33,570 bases of DNA from Arenibacter sp965652575 (GCA_965652575.1 CBFGWQ010000022.1:1-33570), one strand, 5' to 3'. Numbered from the stretch's first letter, positions 1-9,373 are shown. Notes: generated by a model from the sequence alone, not told the origin. A program made the numbers and translations.

Positions 1-16
1 ATTGTTCATTGCCAGC

Positions 17-820
17 TTATTTCATACTCTCCTTGACCAACTTGAAGAATTCATAAAATCGTGGTTGTACAATAATCTCGGTGGCCGTTTCTATACTATA
101 AAGTCCCAATTCCGATTTCCCAGTGGCAATGATTCTCTTGGGTTCTATTTGGTATTTGCTTTCCAGGATTCGGGCTACGGCAGCAGCCTGTTGTGTTCCA
201 ATCTCCCAGTTGTTCAATTTATTGTCCTTGGATTCCACCAGATTGCTATTGCTCACAATTTGAATATCCATTGTGGGGTTGGCCTTTAAAATGTTTCCAA
301 TTTTTGCGATAATGGACTCTGCCTTGTCCTGTACTTTAAAGTTTTTGGAGTTTTCTCCAAATATATAACTGTTGTCCATTACTACCGCCACCGCACCATT
401 GGTAACGGTTATTTTGGGATCACTGCCCAATGTTTGTTTAAATTGGGTAAAAACGGCCAGGGTTATGGAGTCGTGGCTACTAAGGGCGTCATTGATGACC
501 CTTAGTTGTGCTTCCTTTTGGACAAGGCTTTCCAAAGTACTGTTTATATGATCGGACCTTTTATTGGAGGCTTCCGTAAAACTGTTCAGATTTTTTAAAA
601 GGTTGGCATTGGTCTCCTTCAGTTCATTTACCTGTGCTTCGTACGACTCTACTTTGGCCGCAGCAATTCTTTCTTCCCGTTTGGATTCCGAAAGGGCTGT
701 TTCGGACTCCCTCAACTTGGACCTTAGACCATCTACTTCCAGGATAAGGTCTTTTTTGCTCTGTGCCTGTGAAATGGTGATGTACAATAATAAAAATAAA
801 ATGGTAAAAATTCTTTTCAT
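17..820 (-). CDS. OmpA-like envelope protein with degenerate peptidoglycan-binding motif
   Basis: A 267-residue protein with a clear Sec signal peptide (MKRIFTILFLLLYITISQAQ), so it is exported. There is no lipobox cysteine. Residues ~22-125 are a charged, Ala/Glu/Ser-rich coiled coil. Residues ~130-260 have the fold outline of an OmpA C-terminal domain (for example ARILESKYQIEPKRIIATGK). It is a diverged paralogue of the lipoprotein at 7339-8187, sharing the coiled coil, the domain order and the ending 'qFYxxxxEgMK'. The residues that bind diaminopimelate are gone: the GHTD position reads SNSN and the NRR position reads TATE. Peptidoglycan binding by the usual mode is therefore doubtful. Export and the OmpA fold are well supported; the function is unknown. 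The gene is complete, with its stop near the window edge. Confidence 0.8.
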   Translation of the reverse strand: MKRIFTILFLLLYITISQAQSKKDLILEVDGLRSKLRESETALSESKREERIAAAKVESYEAQVNELKETNANLLKNLNSFTEASNKRSDHINSTLESLVQKEAQLRVINDALSSHDSITLAVFTQFKQTLGSDPKITVTNGAVAVVMDNSYIFGENSKNFKVQDKAESIIAKIGNILKANPTMDIQIVSNSNLVESKDNKLNNWEIGTQQAAAVARILESKYQIEPKRIIATGKSELGLYSIETATEIIVQPRFYEFFKLVKESMK

Positions 821-903
821 CTGTTAATATTTATTTGTTTTCTATTGGTCATGCTTCTACTACGCCCGGTGCAGAAATGCAATGCCTTGTCAATTAATTA
901 TAG

Positions 904-921
904 TCCCGATAATTATAGGGA
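904..921. repeat. imperfect TCCCGATA palindrome
   Basis: TCCCGATAATTATAGGGA is an imperfect copy (one arm mismatch) of an intergenic palindrome family. Other copies lie at 9356, 9622, 23182 and 25515. It sits in the 228-base gap between two minus-strand genes, in which I see no other feature. Confidence 0.5.
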
Positions 922-1048
922 GGTATGCAAGTGGTTAATGGGCATTTCATGGATTAAATTTGTTTGTTTATATGTGGTTGCATTACTGCAAGGATATACA
1001 ATTTATTTTGAATGTAAAATTAAGATTATATTTAATTAAGAACCTATC

Positions 1049-2617
1049 TTATTTTTTCATATACTCCCTACCTCCCAAATAAGGACAATTATAAAGTTCT
1101 TGTGTTGTAGAGAAAGGTACTACGGTCTTATTATAGCCATAGGTAGAGGAGAGCGACCTGTTCAATTCATTATCGTCCACATTTACCTGAATATCATCCA
1201 TAGTAAACTGACAGGGATGTTCATAGCCTGCGGCATGTGTTATTTCCAGGAACTCCTTTCTAAAGGTTTTAAAATATTGGGACAACCTATCGGATTTCAG
1301 GGGTACGTTTATTCCGCTTTGCAACCATTTGCTTTGGGTAGCTATTCCTGTAGGACATCTGTTGGTATGGCATATCTGTGCCTGGATACAACCAATGCTC
1401 ATCATGGCTTCCCTGGCTACGTTTATACAATCCACACCCATGGCAAAGGCCATAGCGGCCTTTGCCGGAAAACCTAATTTTCCACTTCCTATGAACACTA
1501 TTCTGTGGGTCAGATCATACTTTTTAAACAATTTATAAAGACTGGAAAATCCGTATACCCAGGGCAGGGATACATGATCGGCAAAACTTGGGGGAGCGGC
1601 TCCCGTTCCTCCCTCGCCACCGTCAACGGTAATAAAATCCGGTCCCTTTCCTGTTTCGATCATTAATTTGGCCAATTCCTCCCATTGATCCAATTTGCCA
1701 ATGGCCCCCTTTATGCCTACGGGAAGGCCTGTTTCTTCCGCAATATCTTCAATTAATTGCAATAATTCCGATACGGAACCAAAAGCGGTATGGGTAGCCG
1801 GGGACAATACATCCTTGCCCATTACAACACCCCTTATTTCACTTATTTCATGGGTTATCTTGGCAGCCGGCAATACACCTCCCTTTCCCGGTTTTGCTCC
1901 CTGTGAAATTTTAATTTCAATGGCTTTGATGCAAGGATTGTCCAAAACCAATTGTTTCATTTTTTCCATGGAAAAATTCCCATCTTCACTTCGTACCCCA
2001 AAATACCCCGTCCCAAAGTGGAATATAACATCCCCTCCATGTTTATGATAGGGTGAAAGTCCGCCTTCCCCGGTATTTTGATAAGCTCCGGATTTTTTTA
2101 CTCCATTGTTCATGGCATTTACCGCAGCAGCGGACAAGGACCCGAAACTCATGGCAGAAACGTTTATTACGGATGCCGGCCTATAGGGATTCTTACGTTT
2201 ATTATAAGATCCAATGATTTTGGCACAGGGCAAAAAACAGGGATCGGTAATGTTGGGATGGTTCCCCGGAAGCCTATAGGCCATCATTTGGTTCTTTACA
2301 AAAATATGTTGATGGGCATAAATATCCCTATCCGTTCCAAAGCCTTCATAATTATTTTCCTTCTTGGCCGAAGCATAGATCCATCCTCTTTCAATACGGT
2401 TGAACGGAAGTTCTTCCCTATTGTTGGCAACGAAATACTGTCTCATTTCAGGACCGATACTCTCCAACCAATACCTTAAATGTCCAACAATGGGGAAGTT
2501 ATGCGAAATGGTATGCCCTTTTTGCACAAAGATATCCCTGATGGCCACCAACATTAAAAATACTATTATCCATACCCACCAAGGTAGGCCGGCCAGGGTG
2601 TTTAACATTGAATCCAT
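1049..2617 (-). CDS. FMN-binding glutamate synthase-like oxidoreductase, membrane-anchored
   Basis: A 522-residue protein matching the synthase (FMN/Fe-S) domain of glutamate synthase as a stand-alone protein. One hydrophobic helix at ~10-28 (LPWWVWIIVFLMLVAI) suggests an inner-membrane anchor with the enzyme in the cytoplasm. Visible family blocks in order are SAMSFGSLS, TGEGGLSPY, KISQGAKPGKGG, VDGGEGGTGAAP and GSGKLGFPAKAA. Near the C-terminus CIQAQICHTNRC gives Cys-x5-Cys-x4-Cys, the 3Fe-4S ligand pattern of GltS. There is no glutaminase (class II amidotransferase) domain and no small NADPH-oxidising subunit nearby, so it may not make glutamate as GOGAT does. Its physiological substrate is unknown for most such stand-alone proteins. 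It appears to be a single-gene unit, about 125 bases from its upstream neighbour. Confidence 0.9.
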   Translation of the reverse strand: MDSMLNTLAGLPWWVWIIVFLMLVAIRDIFVQKGHTISHNFPIVGHLRYWLESIGPEMRQYFVANNREELPFNRIERGWIYASAKKENNYEGFGTDRDIYAHQHIFVKNQMMAYRLPGNHPNITDPCFLPCAKIIGSYNKRKNPYRPASVINVSAMSFGSLSAAAVNAMNNGVKKSGAYQNTGEGGLSPYHKHGGDVIFHFGTGYFGVRSEDGNFSMEKMKQLVLDNPCIKAIEIKISQGAKPGKGGVLPAAKITHEISEIRGVVMGKDVLSPATHTAFGSVSELLQLIEDIAEETGLPVGIKGAIGKLDQWEELAKLMIETGKGPDFITVDGGEGGTGAAPPSFADHVSLPWVYGFSSLYKLFKKYDLTHRIVFIGSGKLGFPAKAAMAFAMGVDCINVAREAMMSIGCIQAQICHTNRCPTGIATQSKWLQSGINVPLKSDRLSQYFKTFRKEFLEITHAAGYEHPCQFTMDDIQVNVDDNELNRSLSSTYGYNKTVVPFSTTQELYNCPYLGGREYMKK

Positions 2618-2742
2618 ATTCTAAATGAATTTTTAAAGATGACTTGAATAATTTTTAGGAATTACACGATTGTATATCAATATTCATTCCAAATACGGTC
2701 GGGACCATAATGATTTGGACATCCCATTGATTTGCCATGGTT

Positions 2743-4017
2743 TTATTGGTTAAGGAAGTCCAAACTCATTTCAGTTAGTGCCTTTGCCCCGAGGATCATC
2801 CCATTTTCGTCTATGCTGAAGTCGGGCGTATGATGTGGAAAGGACGAAGTATTTCCTGGGGTCATGCCGCCCAAGAAAAAAAAGAATCCGGGCACCTCAT
2901 TTTGAAAATAGGAGAAATCCTCTCCACCCGTAACGGCTTTCTGTATTTGCACATTGTCCTTTCCGGCTACCCTTTGTAAGGTAGGCAACATTTTATTTAC
3001 CAGACCGGGATCGTTAAAGGTAATGTCCGTATTGCTTTTTATTTCAATAGTGGCCTTACCGCCATATGCCCTGGCAATATCGGGTACCATTTCCTTCATT
3101 CTCTCGGTAATCAGTTTTTGCATATTATAGTCCAAGGTTCTTATGGTTCCTATCATTTCCGCACTTTCGGGAATAATATTAAAACGGACACCGCTCGTTA
3201 TTTTGCCCACACTTATCACTGCTGCTTCATTGGTCAGATCTACCTCCCTACTAATTATCGTTTGTAGGCCATCTATGATCTTGGCACTGATAAGAATGGG
3301 GTCTATCCCTTTCCATGGCTGCGAGCCATGGGTCTGTTTTCCCTCTACCTGAATAACGAATCGTTGTACGGCCGCCATTAATCCCTCGGATTTATACCTT
3401 ATCACCCCAACTGGGGTAGCGGAGTTGATATGAAGTCCAAAAATGGCGTCCACCTCCGGATTTTTAAGAACTCCTTCCTTCACCATCAGAAGCGCTCCGC
3501 CTTCTTCTCCGGGAGGAGGGCCTTCCTCGGCGGGCTGAAAAATAAATTTAACGGTTCCTTTAATTTTATCCCTGTTTTTGGATAGAATTTCCGCAACCCC
3601 CATTAGGATCGCTGTATGCGTATCATGACCACAGGCGTGCATAACGCCCACCTCTTGCCCCAAAAATTCGGAGGTTACGGTAGATTTAAACGGTAGATCG
3701 TTTCTTTCCGTAACGGGCAGGGCATCAATATCGGCCCTTAAAGCAATTACTTTACCATTTTTATTGCCTTTTAGTATCCCTACCACTCCGGTTTTGGCAA
3801 CTCCCGTTTGAACTTCCATTCCCAGAGATTTTAAATGGTCAGCTATTTTTTCGGCCGTTTTGAACTCCCTATTGGACAATTCCGGATTTTGGTGAAAATC
3901 CCTCCTCCAATCTATAAGCTTGGGTTCAATATCCTTATATTCCTTTTGAAAATTGTATTTCTGGGCGGTGGAATGCACACACCATATAAGCATTGGGAGA
4001 ATTAAAAATGACTTCAT
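2743..4017 (-). CDS. M20 family metallopeptidase / amidohydrolase, exported
   Basis: Zinc-dependent amidohydrolase of the M20D group (hippurate hydrolase, IAA-amino acid hydrolase, N-acyl-amino acid deacylase), which cleaves amide bonds of N-acyl amino acids or short peptides. Family motifs visible are RADIDALP, the metal site HACGHDTHT, QPAEEG (catalytic Glu pair), TGGEDFSYF and a late His in HHTPDFS. I chose the ATG at 4017 because it begins directly with a signal peptide (MKSFLILPMLIWCVHSTAQ). A frame-open start at 4050 would place 11 extra residues in front of it. Export to the periplasm is therefore likely. The length (424 residues) is normal for the family once the signal peptide is allowed for. 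The true substrate cannot be told from sequence. Confidence 0.9.
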   Translation of the reverse strand: MKSFLILPMLIWCVHSTAQKYNFQKEYKDIEPKLIDWRRDFHQNPELSNREFKTAEKIADHLKSLGMEVQTGVAKTGVVGILKGNKNGKVIALRADIDALPVTERNDLPFKSTVTSEFLGQEVGVMHACGHDTHTAILMGVAEILSKNRDKIKGTVKFIFQPAEEGPPPGEEGGALLMVKEGVLKNPEVDAIFGLHINSATPVGVIRYKSEGLMAAVQRFVIQVEGKQTHGSQPWKGIDPILISAKIIDGLQTIISREVDLTNEAAVISVGKITSGVRFNIIPESAEMIGTIRTLDYNMQKLITERMKEMVPDIARAYGGKATIEIKSNTDITFNDPGLVNKMLPTLQRVAGKDNVQIQKAVTGGEDFSYFQNEVPGFFFFLGGMTPGNTSSFPHHTPDFSIDENGMILGAKALTEMSLDFLNQ

Positions 4018-4256
4018 ACAACTAAATAAGTTTTGGTTACCTAAGACCATACGGCCTTAATTATTAAACATAATTATACAGATGGTCCACCACATAATAA
4101 ACGTTGTTTTTTGTAAAATTGGATTTACAGGATAAATATATTCAAATTAGTACTATTTACCCGATCGGTTTATCACAAATCTTAAAGTTGATTTTTTGAT
4201 AAGGCTATTTATGGTTAAATTCACCGATTGTAACGAGCTTAATACCAACATGCGTT

Positions 4257-6578
4257 TTGGAGAACTATATCAATGAATTAAATGAAGCCCAAAAGGCCCC
4301 GGTTTTGCATAAGGACGGGCCTTTAATGGTAATTGCAGGTGCCGGTTCCGGTAAGACAAGGGTATTGACTTACCGCATTGCTTACCTAATGGACCAGGGA
4401 GTGGATTCCTTTAATATTTTGGCCTTGACCTTTACCAATAAGGCAGCAAGGGAAATGAAGAAGCGTATTTCCGATATTGTGGGCAGTTCGGAAGCCAAGA
4501 ACCTATGGATGGGTACTTTCCATTCAGTTTTTGCGAAGCTTTTGAGGTTCGATGGCGACAAATTGGGCTATCCTTCCAATTTTACCATATATGATACCCA
4601 GGATTCGCAACGTTTACTGGCCGCTATTATCAAGGAAATGGGTCTGGATAAGGATATATACAAATACAAACAGGTACAAAATAGAATATCTTCCTATAAA
4701 AACAGCCTTATTACAGTAAAGGCGTATTATAACAATCCCGATCTGGTAGAGGCGGATGCCATGGCCAAGCGCCCTAGAATGGGCGAGATCTATCAGAACT
4801 ATGTGGATCGTTGCTTTAAGGCCGGTGCCATGGATTTTGACGACCTATTGTTACGGACAAACGAGCTGTTAACAAGATTTCCCGAGGTATTGGCCAAGTA
4901 TCAGGACAGGTTCAGGTATATTCTTGTAGACGAGTACCAGGATACCAACCACTCCCAGTATTTGATCGTTAAGGCCCTATCGGACAGGTTCCAGAATATC
5001 TGTGTGGTAGGGGACGATGCCCAGAGCATATATTCCTTTAGGGGGGCAAATATTAACAATATTTTAAATTTTCAAAAGGATTACGACAATGTGGGCATGT
5101 ACCGGTTGGAACAGAACTATAGATCTACTAAAAATATCGTGAACGCCGCCAATTCCATCATTTCCAAAAATAAGAACCAACTGGAGAAGGTGGTCTGGAC
5201 CTCCAATGATGAAGGTCCGCTAATAAAGGTGCACCGCAGCCCTACGGATGCGGAGGAAGGTAGATTTGTGGCGGGATCCATTTTTGAGAATAAAATGCAA
5301 AGCCAATTATCCAATGGGCATTTCGCTGTTTTATATAGGACCAACTCACAATCCAGGGCCATTGAGGATGCACTTAGAAAACGGGATATACCCTATAGGA
5401 TCTATGGCGGACTCTCTTTTTATCAACGAAAGGAAATCAAGGACGTATTGTCCTATTTAAGATTGGTGATCAACCCAAAGGACGAGGAGGCCCTTAAGCG
5501 TATTATCAATTTTCCGGCACGTGGTATTGGACAAAGTACTTTGGATAAGCTTACCGTTGCCGCAAACCACTATAATCGCTCCATTTTTGAGGTTATGGAC
5601 AATCTTGAAAGGATAGATTTAAAGATCAATACCGGAACCAGAAGAAAATTGGGAGACTTTGTTGCCATGATCAAGAGCTTTCAGATTATGAACGAAAGTG
5701 CAGATGCCTTTACGCTTGCCGAACATGTCGCCAAAAAATCCGGAGTTTTGTTGGAATTCAAAAAAGACGGTACTCCGGAGGGAATTGGCAAGATGGAGAA
5801 TATTGAGGAGCTGTTGAACGGAATCAAGGATTTTGTGGAAGGACAAAAGGAACTGGCCGATGCCAAAGGGGACATAGGGGAGTTTTTGGAGGATGTGGCC
5901 CTGGCCACCGATTTGGATAAGGATACCGGGGATGATGACCGAGTGGCCTTAATGACCATTCATTTGGCGAAGGGACTGGAATTTCCGCATGTCTATATCG
6001 TGGGGATGGAAGAAGATCTTTTCCCCTCTGCCATGAGTATGAATACCAGGAGTGAACTGGAAGAGGAAAGACGCTTATTTTATGTAGCCCTGACAAGGGC
6101 GGAGAAGCAGGCCTATTTAACCTATACCCAAAATAGATATCGCTGGGGCAAATTGGTGGATGCGGAGCCTAGTAGGTTTATTGAGGAAATTGACGAAAAA
6201 TACGTTGAAAACCTTACGCCCGTTCAGAGATCCAGATACACTCCCTTGATCGATGTGGATATTTTTGGCGATGTGGACAAATCCAAACTAAGACAGAACA
6301 AGCCTGTACAGGGAACTCCCCCAAGTGGTATCAGGCCCAATGAAAATCAGTTGAGGAAACTCCGTAAATTAAAGCCCGAACTTGGTACTCCCATTGGAAA
6401 TATCAATTCCGTGGACCCCAATTTATCGGAAGGTTCCCTGGTGAACCACACTAGATTTGGTAGGGGACAAGTGCTAAAAATTGAAGGGGTGGGAAACGAC
6501 AGGAAAGCTGAAATTAAATTTGATAGGGGAGACGTAAAAAAACTTTTGCTAAAATTTGCCAAGTTGGAGGTACTCTGA
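4257..6578 (+). CDS. uvrD: ATP-dependent DNA helicase, UvrD/PcrA/Rep type
   Basis: Superfamily 1A 3'-5' DNA helicase acting in excision repair and in clearing replication or transcription blocks. The Q-motif (LNEAQKAPV, residues 8-16), Walker A AGAGSGKT (27-34), motif II DEYQD (225-229), motif IV region QNYRS and motif VI VALTRAEK are all present. The full 773 residues match the family. The last ~50 residues (LVNHTRFGRGQVLKIEG onward) form the PcrA/UvrD C-terminal Tudor-like domain, known in PcrA to contact RNA polymerase. The start is a TTG at 4257: it keeps the Q-motif, no in-frame ATG lies just upstream, and the next Met (24) would cut into the motif. It begins the plus-strand pair with the YrdC-family gene 64 bases downstream. 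Confidence 0.95.
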   Translation: MENYINELNEAQKAPVLHKDGPLMVIAGAGSGKTRVLTYRIAYLMDQGVDSFNILALTFTNKAAREMKKRISDIVGSSEAKNLWMGTFHSVFAKLLRFDGDKLGYPSNFTIYDTQDSQRLLAAIIKEMGLDKDIYKYKQVQNRISSYKNSLITVKAYYNNPDLVEADAMAKRPRMGEIYQNYVDRCFKAGAMDFDDLLLRTNELLTRFPEVLAKYQDRFRYILVDEYQDTNHSQYLIVKALSDRFQNICVVGDDAQSIYSFRGANINNILNFQKDYDNVGMYRLEQNYRSTKNIVNAANSIISKNKNQLEKVVWTSNDEGPLIKVHRSPTDAEEGRFVAGSIFENKMQSQLSNGHFAVLYRTNSQSRAIEDALRKRDIPYRIYGGLSFYQRKEIKDVLSYLRLVINPKDEEALKRIINFPARGIGQSTLDKLTVAANHYNRSIFEVMDNLERIDLKINTGTRRKLGDFVAMIKSFQIMNESADAFTLAEHVAKKSGVLLEFKKDGTPEGIGKMENIEELLNGIKDFVEGQKELADAKGDIGEFLEDVALATDLDKDTGDDDRVALMTIHLAKGLEFPHVYIVGMEEDLFPSAMSMNTRSELEEERRLFYVALTRAEKQAYLTYTQNRYRWGKLVDAEPSRFIEEIDEKYVENLTPVQRSRYTPLIDVDIFGDVDKSKLRQNKPVQGTPPSGIRPNENQLRKLRKLKPELGTPIGNINSVDPNLSEGSLVNHTRFGRGQVLKIEGVGNDRKAEIKFDRGDVKKLLLKFAKLEVL

Positions 6579-6642
6579 TTCATAAAGCGTATACATGAAC
6601 CATTATTTCTTATATTAATAGCGTTTATTTTGAACCCATAAT

Positions 6643-7263
6643 ATGTCAGAATTTATTAAAATATATCCTGAAAATCCAAATCCCAAGGAAATTAATAAAG
6701 TGGTGGATGTTTTACGCAAAGGGGGGCTGATTATTTATCCTACCGATACGGTATATGGCTTGGGATGTGATATCACAAATACCAGGGCCTTGGAAAAAAT
6801 AGCGCGGATAAAAGGAGTAAAATTGGCCAAGGCCAATTGGTCGTTTATATGTGCCGACCTAAGTAATCTTTCGGATTATGTAAAACAAATCGATACGTCT
6901 ACCTTTAAAATTCTAAAACGGGCCTTGCCGGGACCCTATACCTTTATACTTCCCGGGAATAACAATCTGCCCAAAGAATTTAAAAAGAAAAAAACAGTGG
7001 GTATCCGCATTCCCGATAATGCCATTGCCAGGACCTTGGTCGAAGCCCTGGGCAATCCTATTGTTTCCACCTCCATTCGCGATGAGGATGAACTACTGGA
7101 ATATACTACCGATCCGGAACTGATATATGAAAAATGGAGAAATCTGGTCGATATAGTTATTGATGGGGGTTATGGGGACAATATGGCCTCTACGGTAATA
7201 GATCTTTCCGAAGATGAACCTATAGTGGTCAGGGAAGGAAAGGGGAGTTTGGATATATTCTAA
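6643..7263 (+). CDS. Sua5/YciO/YrdC family protein (L-threonylcarbamoyladenylate synthase-like)
   Basis: A 206-residue YrdC-fold protein. The family makes threonylcarbamoyl-AMP from threonine, bicarbonate and ATP for the tRNA t6A modification. Blocks seen are GGLIIYPTDTVYGLGCD, ALPGPYTFIL, GIRIPD and NPIVSTSI. The ending PIVVREGKGSLDIF is typical of YciO. Overall layout and the N-terminus (IYPENPNPKEINK) resemble E. coli YciO more than TsaC. The usual KxR signature after the first helix reads KGVKLAK, without the arginine. It may therefore be a YciO-type paralogue rather than the essential t6A enzyme, although in Bacteroidota it is normally annotated as the synthase. It ends at a hairpin terminator shared with the converging OmpA gene. 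Confidence 0.85.
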   Translation: MSEFIKIYPENPNPKEINKVVDVLRKGGLIIYPTDTVYGLGCDITNTRALEKIARIKGVKLAKANWSFICADLSNLSDYVKQIDTSTFKILKRALPGPYTFILPGNNNLPKEFKKKKTVGIRIPDNAIARTLVEALGNPIVSTSIRDEDELLEYTTDPELIYEKWRNLVDIVIDGGYGDNMASTVIDLSEDEPIVVREGKGSLDIF

Positions 7264-7290
7264 GAATTTTTTTGATATGTTGGACAAAAA

Positions 7291-7315
7291 AAAGCGACCC
7301 ATATAAGGTCGCTTT
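7291..7315. terminator. bidirectional intrinsic terminator
   Basis: AAAGCGACC, a 7-base loop, then GGTCGCTTT form a perfect 9-bp stem. It is flanked by an A-run on the left and T-rich sequence on the right, so it can end transcripts from both sides. It lies between the converging YrdC-family and OmpA genes. Confidence 0.9.
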
Positions 7316-7338
7316 TAAATTGTATATATATTTAATTC

Positions 7339-8187
7339 TTAGTTGATCTTGGGATCTTTCATCCCTTCTTCGATCATACTGTAGAATTGATCAATCTTTG
7401 GAAGTACAACAATACGTGTTCTTCTATTCTTGGCCTTGTCCGTAGCGGATACAGGAATATATTCCCCTCTTCCCGCTGCGGTCATACGCTTGGGATCTAC
7501 ACCGTAATCTTTTTGTAAAATACGTACCACTGAAGTTGCACGCTTCACACTTAAATCCCAGTTGTCATATAATACCCCACTGTTGTATGGATCGGTATCC
7601 GTATGTCCTTCCACCATAAATTCGAAATCCGGTTTGTTGTTGACTACCTGTGCAACCTTTCCTAAAATTTCTTTCGCTCTATTGGTAACATTGAAACTAC
7701 CGCTTCTAAATAAAAGCTTGTCGGAGATGGAAACAAAAACTACTCCTTTTTCCACACTGATTTCAATATCCTCGTCATCCAAGTTTCCAAGAACACCTTT
7801 TAAACTTTGTACCAAAGCCAAGTTTACAGAATCCCTTCTGGTAATGGCATCGTTAAGTTTTCTTATGGTCAGATCCTTTTCCTTTAAACTTTCCAAGGAT
7901 TTCTCCAGGTTATCGGCACCTTTACTGGTCAGGGTGGTAAGGTTGCCCATATTGTTTATCAAGTCTTGATTGTTGGCCTTAAGGAAGGCGTTCTGATCTT
8001 CCAAAGTCTTCATTTTGGAAGTTGCGGCAGCCTTATCCTCCAAGCATGCGTTTAATTTAACTGTCGCGGAATTTAACAAATCCTGTGCTTCTTTCGCTTT
8101 GGCTTCCATATCCGCATATTTTTTCTGCGATACACAGGAAGACAATAAAAGGGTAATACCTAAACAGCCTAAAATGATTTTTCTCAT
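7339..8187 (-). CDS. OmpA family peptidoglycan-associated lipoprotein
   Basis: A 282-residue outer-membrane lipoprotein. The signal MRKIILGCLGITLLLSSC ends in a lipobox (LSSC) with Cys18 as the lipidated residue. Residues ~22-130 are an alanine-rich coiled coil, and residues ~150-270 an OmpA C-terminal domain. That domain has the key peptidoglycan contacts intact: VEGHTDTDP (Asp) and KAKNRRTRI (Arg), plus LSVKRATSVVRIL and GRGEYIPV. It should tether the outer membrane to the cell wall. It is the canonical paralogue of the degenerate protein at 17-820. A TAnnTTTG box about 55 bases upstream of the ATG is a likely promoter, and the gene ends at the shared terminator at 7291-7315. Confidence 0.92.
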   Translation of the reverse strand: MRKIILGCLGITLLLSSCVSQKKYADMEAKAKEAQDLLNSATVKLNACLEDKAAATSKMKTLEDQNAFLKANNQDLINNMGNLTTLTSKGADNLEKSLESLKEKDLTIRKLNDAITRRDSVNLALVQSLKGVLGNLDDEDIEISVEKGVVFVSISDKLLFRSGSFNVTNRAKEILGKVAQVVNNKPDFEFMVEGHTDTDPYNSGVLYDNWDLSVKRATSVVRILQKDYGVDPKRMTAAGRGEYIPVSATDKAKNRRTRIVVLPKIDQFYSMIEEGMKDPKIN

Positions 8188-8242
8188 AGTTATGATAATA
8201 GAATTAATAATTTACAATTTAATAGGTTCTTTCCAATGTTGG

Positions 8243-8250
8243 CAAAATTA
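8243..8250 (-). promoter_or_regulatory. candidate -7 promoter box for the OmpA lipoprotein gene
   Basis: Read on the minus strand this is TAATTTTG, an exact fit to the Bacteroidota -7 consensus TAnnTTTG. A TTG lies further upstream, but the spacing (about 25 bases) is longer than usual, so the -33 part is weak. The leader to the start codon would be about 50 bases. Confidence 0.45.
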
Positions 8251-8283
8251 TATAAAACGCAATATTTTGCGAGACCAATTTAG

Positions 8284-9288
8284 TTAATCTTTTACTAAAT
8301 TGTTAAAAATCTTTATATGATTTATATAATATGCCCAAACAATAGATTTTAAAGCGTAATAATTAGCTGTAAAATAGGTCTTTTCCCGCTTTTTGTATAT
8401 GGTACGAAAATTGTTGTAAAAGCTAAAATGGGCTTGTATTATTGCCCAGGAATGCCCAAACCTACCTTGAAAAATAAAATTCAGCCCTGCCAGCCCATCC
8501 AAAAACAGTCTCAACAGCACTGTTGGGAATATTTTTTGGGCAGGAAGGTTTTTAACAAGGGAATAGAGGGAATTTCTGAAATTAAGAAAGGTTTTTTTGG
8601 GATTCATACTGTTTAAGGTGGATCCCCCCAGATGGTATACCTCGGATGCTCCTACATAAAAAACTTTGTGCCCCTTATTTTTTGCCCTCCAGCATAAGTC
8701 TATTTCTTCCTGATGTGCAAAATAATCCTCGTCAAATCCGTTGAGTTCCAAGAATACCTCCTTCTTAATGAACATACAGGCCCCTGTAGCCCAGAAAATT
8801 TCCTTAACATCATTGTACTGGCCCTGATCGGCTTCCAATTCATTAAAAATTCGACCCCTGCAAAAAGGATAACCAAATTTGTCGATAAACCCACCTGCGG
8901 CACCGGCATATTCAAAATGGGTCTTATTTTTATAATCCAATATTTTGGGCTGTACAATCGATGCTGAGGGATTGCCCATAAATTCCTTTATTATCGGGTC
9001 CAGCCAACCTTTGCTTACTTCCACATCAGAGTTTAAAAGGCAATATATATCGGCGTCTATGTGGGGTAGGGCATCATTATACCCTTTGGCATAACCGCCA
9101 TTGCAAGAATTATGGAGGATCCCTATCTCCGGGTATCTTTTTTTTAGAAAGTCAACAGAACCGTCCGTAGAGGCGTTATCGGCAACATAAATATCGGCCT
9201 GACCGGAAAATTCGGATACCGAGGGAAGAAATTTTTCCAAAAGTGCCTCTCCGTTCCAGTTAAGTATGACCACTGCAATTTTCAACAT
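8284..9288 (-). CDS. family 2 glycosyltransferase
   Basis: A 334-residue GT-A fold glycosyltransferase that transfers a sugar from a nucleotide-sugar to a glycan acceptor on the cytoplasmic face of the membrane, probably in surface polysaccharide or O-antigen-like synthesis. The N-terminus AVVILNWNG is the first strand, YVADNASTDGS the nucleotide site, and CLLNSDVEV the metal-binding DxD-type motif. FWATGACMFIKKEVF and GFDEDYFAHQEEIDLCWRA are the acceptor-loop and catalytic-base region of rhamnosyltransferase-like GT2 members. A short hydrophobic stretch around 250-270 may associate with the membrane. It appears monocistronic and is not set in a polysaccharide cluster, so the product is unknown. 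Confidence 0.9.
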   Translation of the reverse strand: MLKIAVVILNWNGEALLEKFLPSVSEFSGQADIYVADNASTDGSVDFLKKRYPEIGILHNSCNGGYAKGYNDALPHIDADIYCLLNSDVEVSKGWLDPIIKEFMGNPSASIVQPKILDYKNKTHFEYAGAAGGFIDKFGYPFCRGRIFNELEADQGQYNDVKEIFWATGACMFIKKEVFLELNGFDEDYFAHQEEIDLCWRAKNKGHKVFYVGASEVYHLGGSTLNSMNPKKTFLNFRNSLYSLVKNLPAQKIFPTVLLRLFLDGLAGLNFIFQGRFGHSWAIIQAHFSFYNNFRTIYKKREKTYFTANYYALKSIVWAYYINHIKIFNNLVKD

Positions 9289-9355
9289 TTTCTATTGTAC
9301 CCAAACTACAGGTATTTATTATCTGTTAAAGGTTAAAACTTAGTAATTTCATTGT

Positions 9356-9373
9356 TCCCGATGATTTTCGGGA
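9356..9373. repeat. TCCCGA hairpin, variant of the palindrome family
   Basis: TCCCGA, a 6-base spacer, then TCGGGA. It shares its arms with the TCCCGATA palindromes at 904, 9622, 23182 and 25515, but with a different centre. Confidence 0.45.

Noticed and set aside
845..1039. 64-codon plus-strand open frame in the gap after the first OmpA gene
   Set aside because: It runs through a palindromic repeat, has no family features or promoter, and its hydrophobic tail fits AT-rich noncoding sequence.
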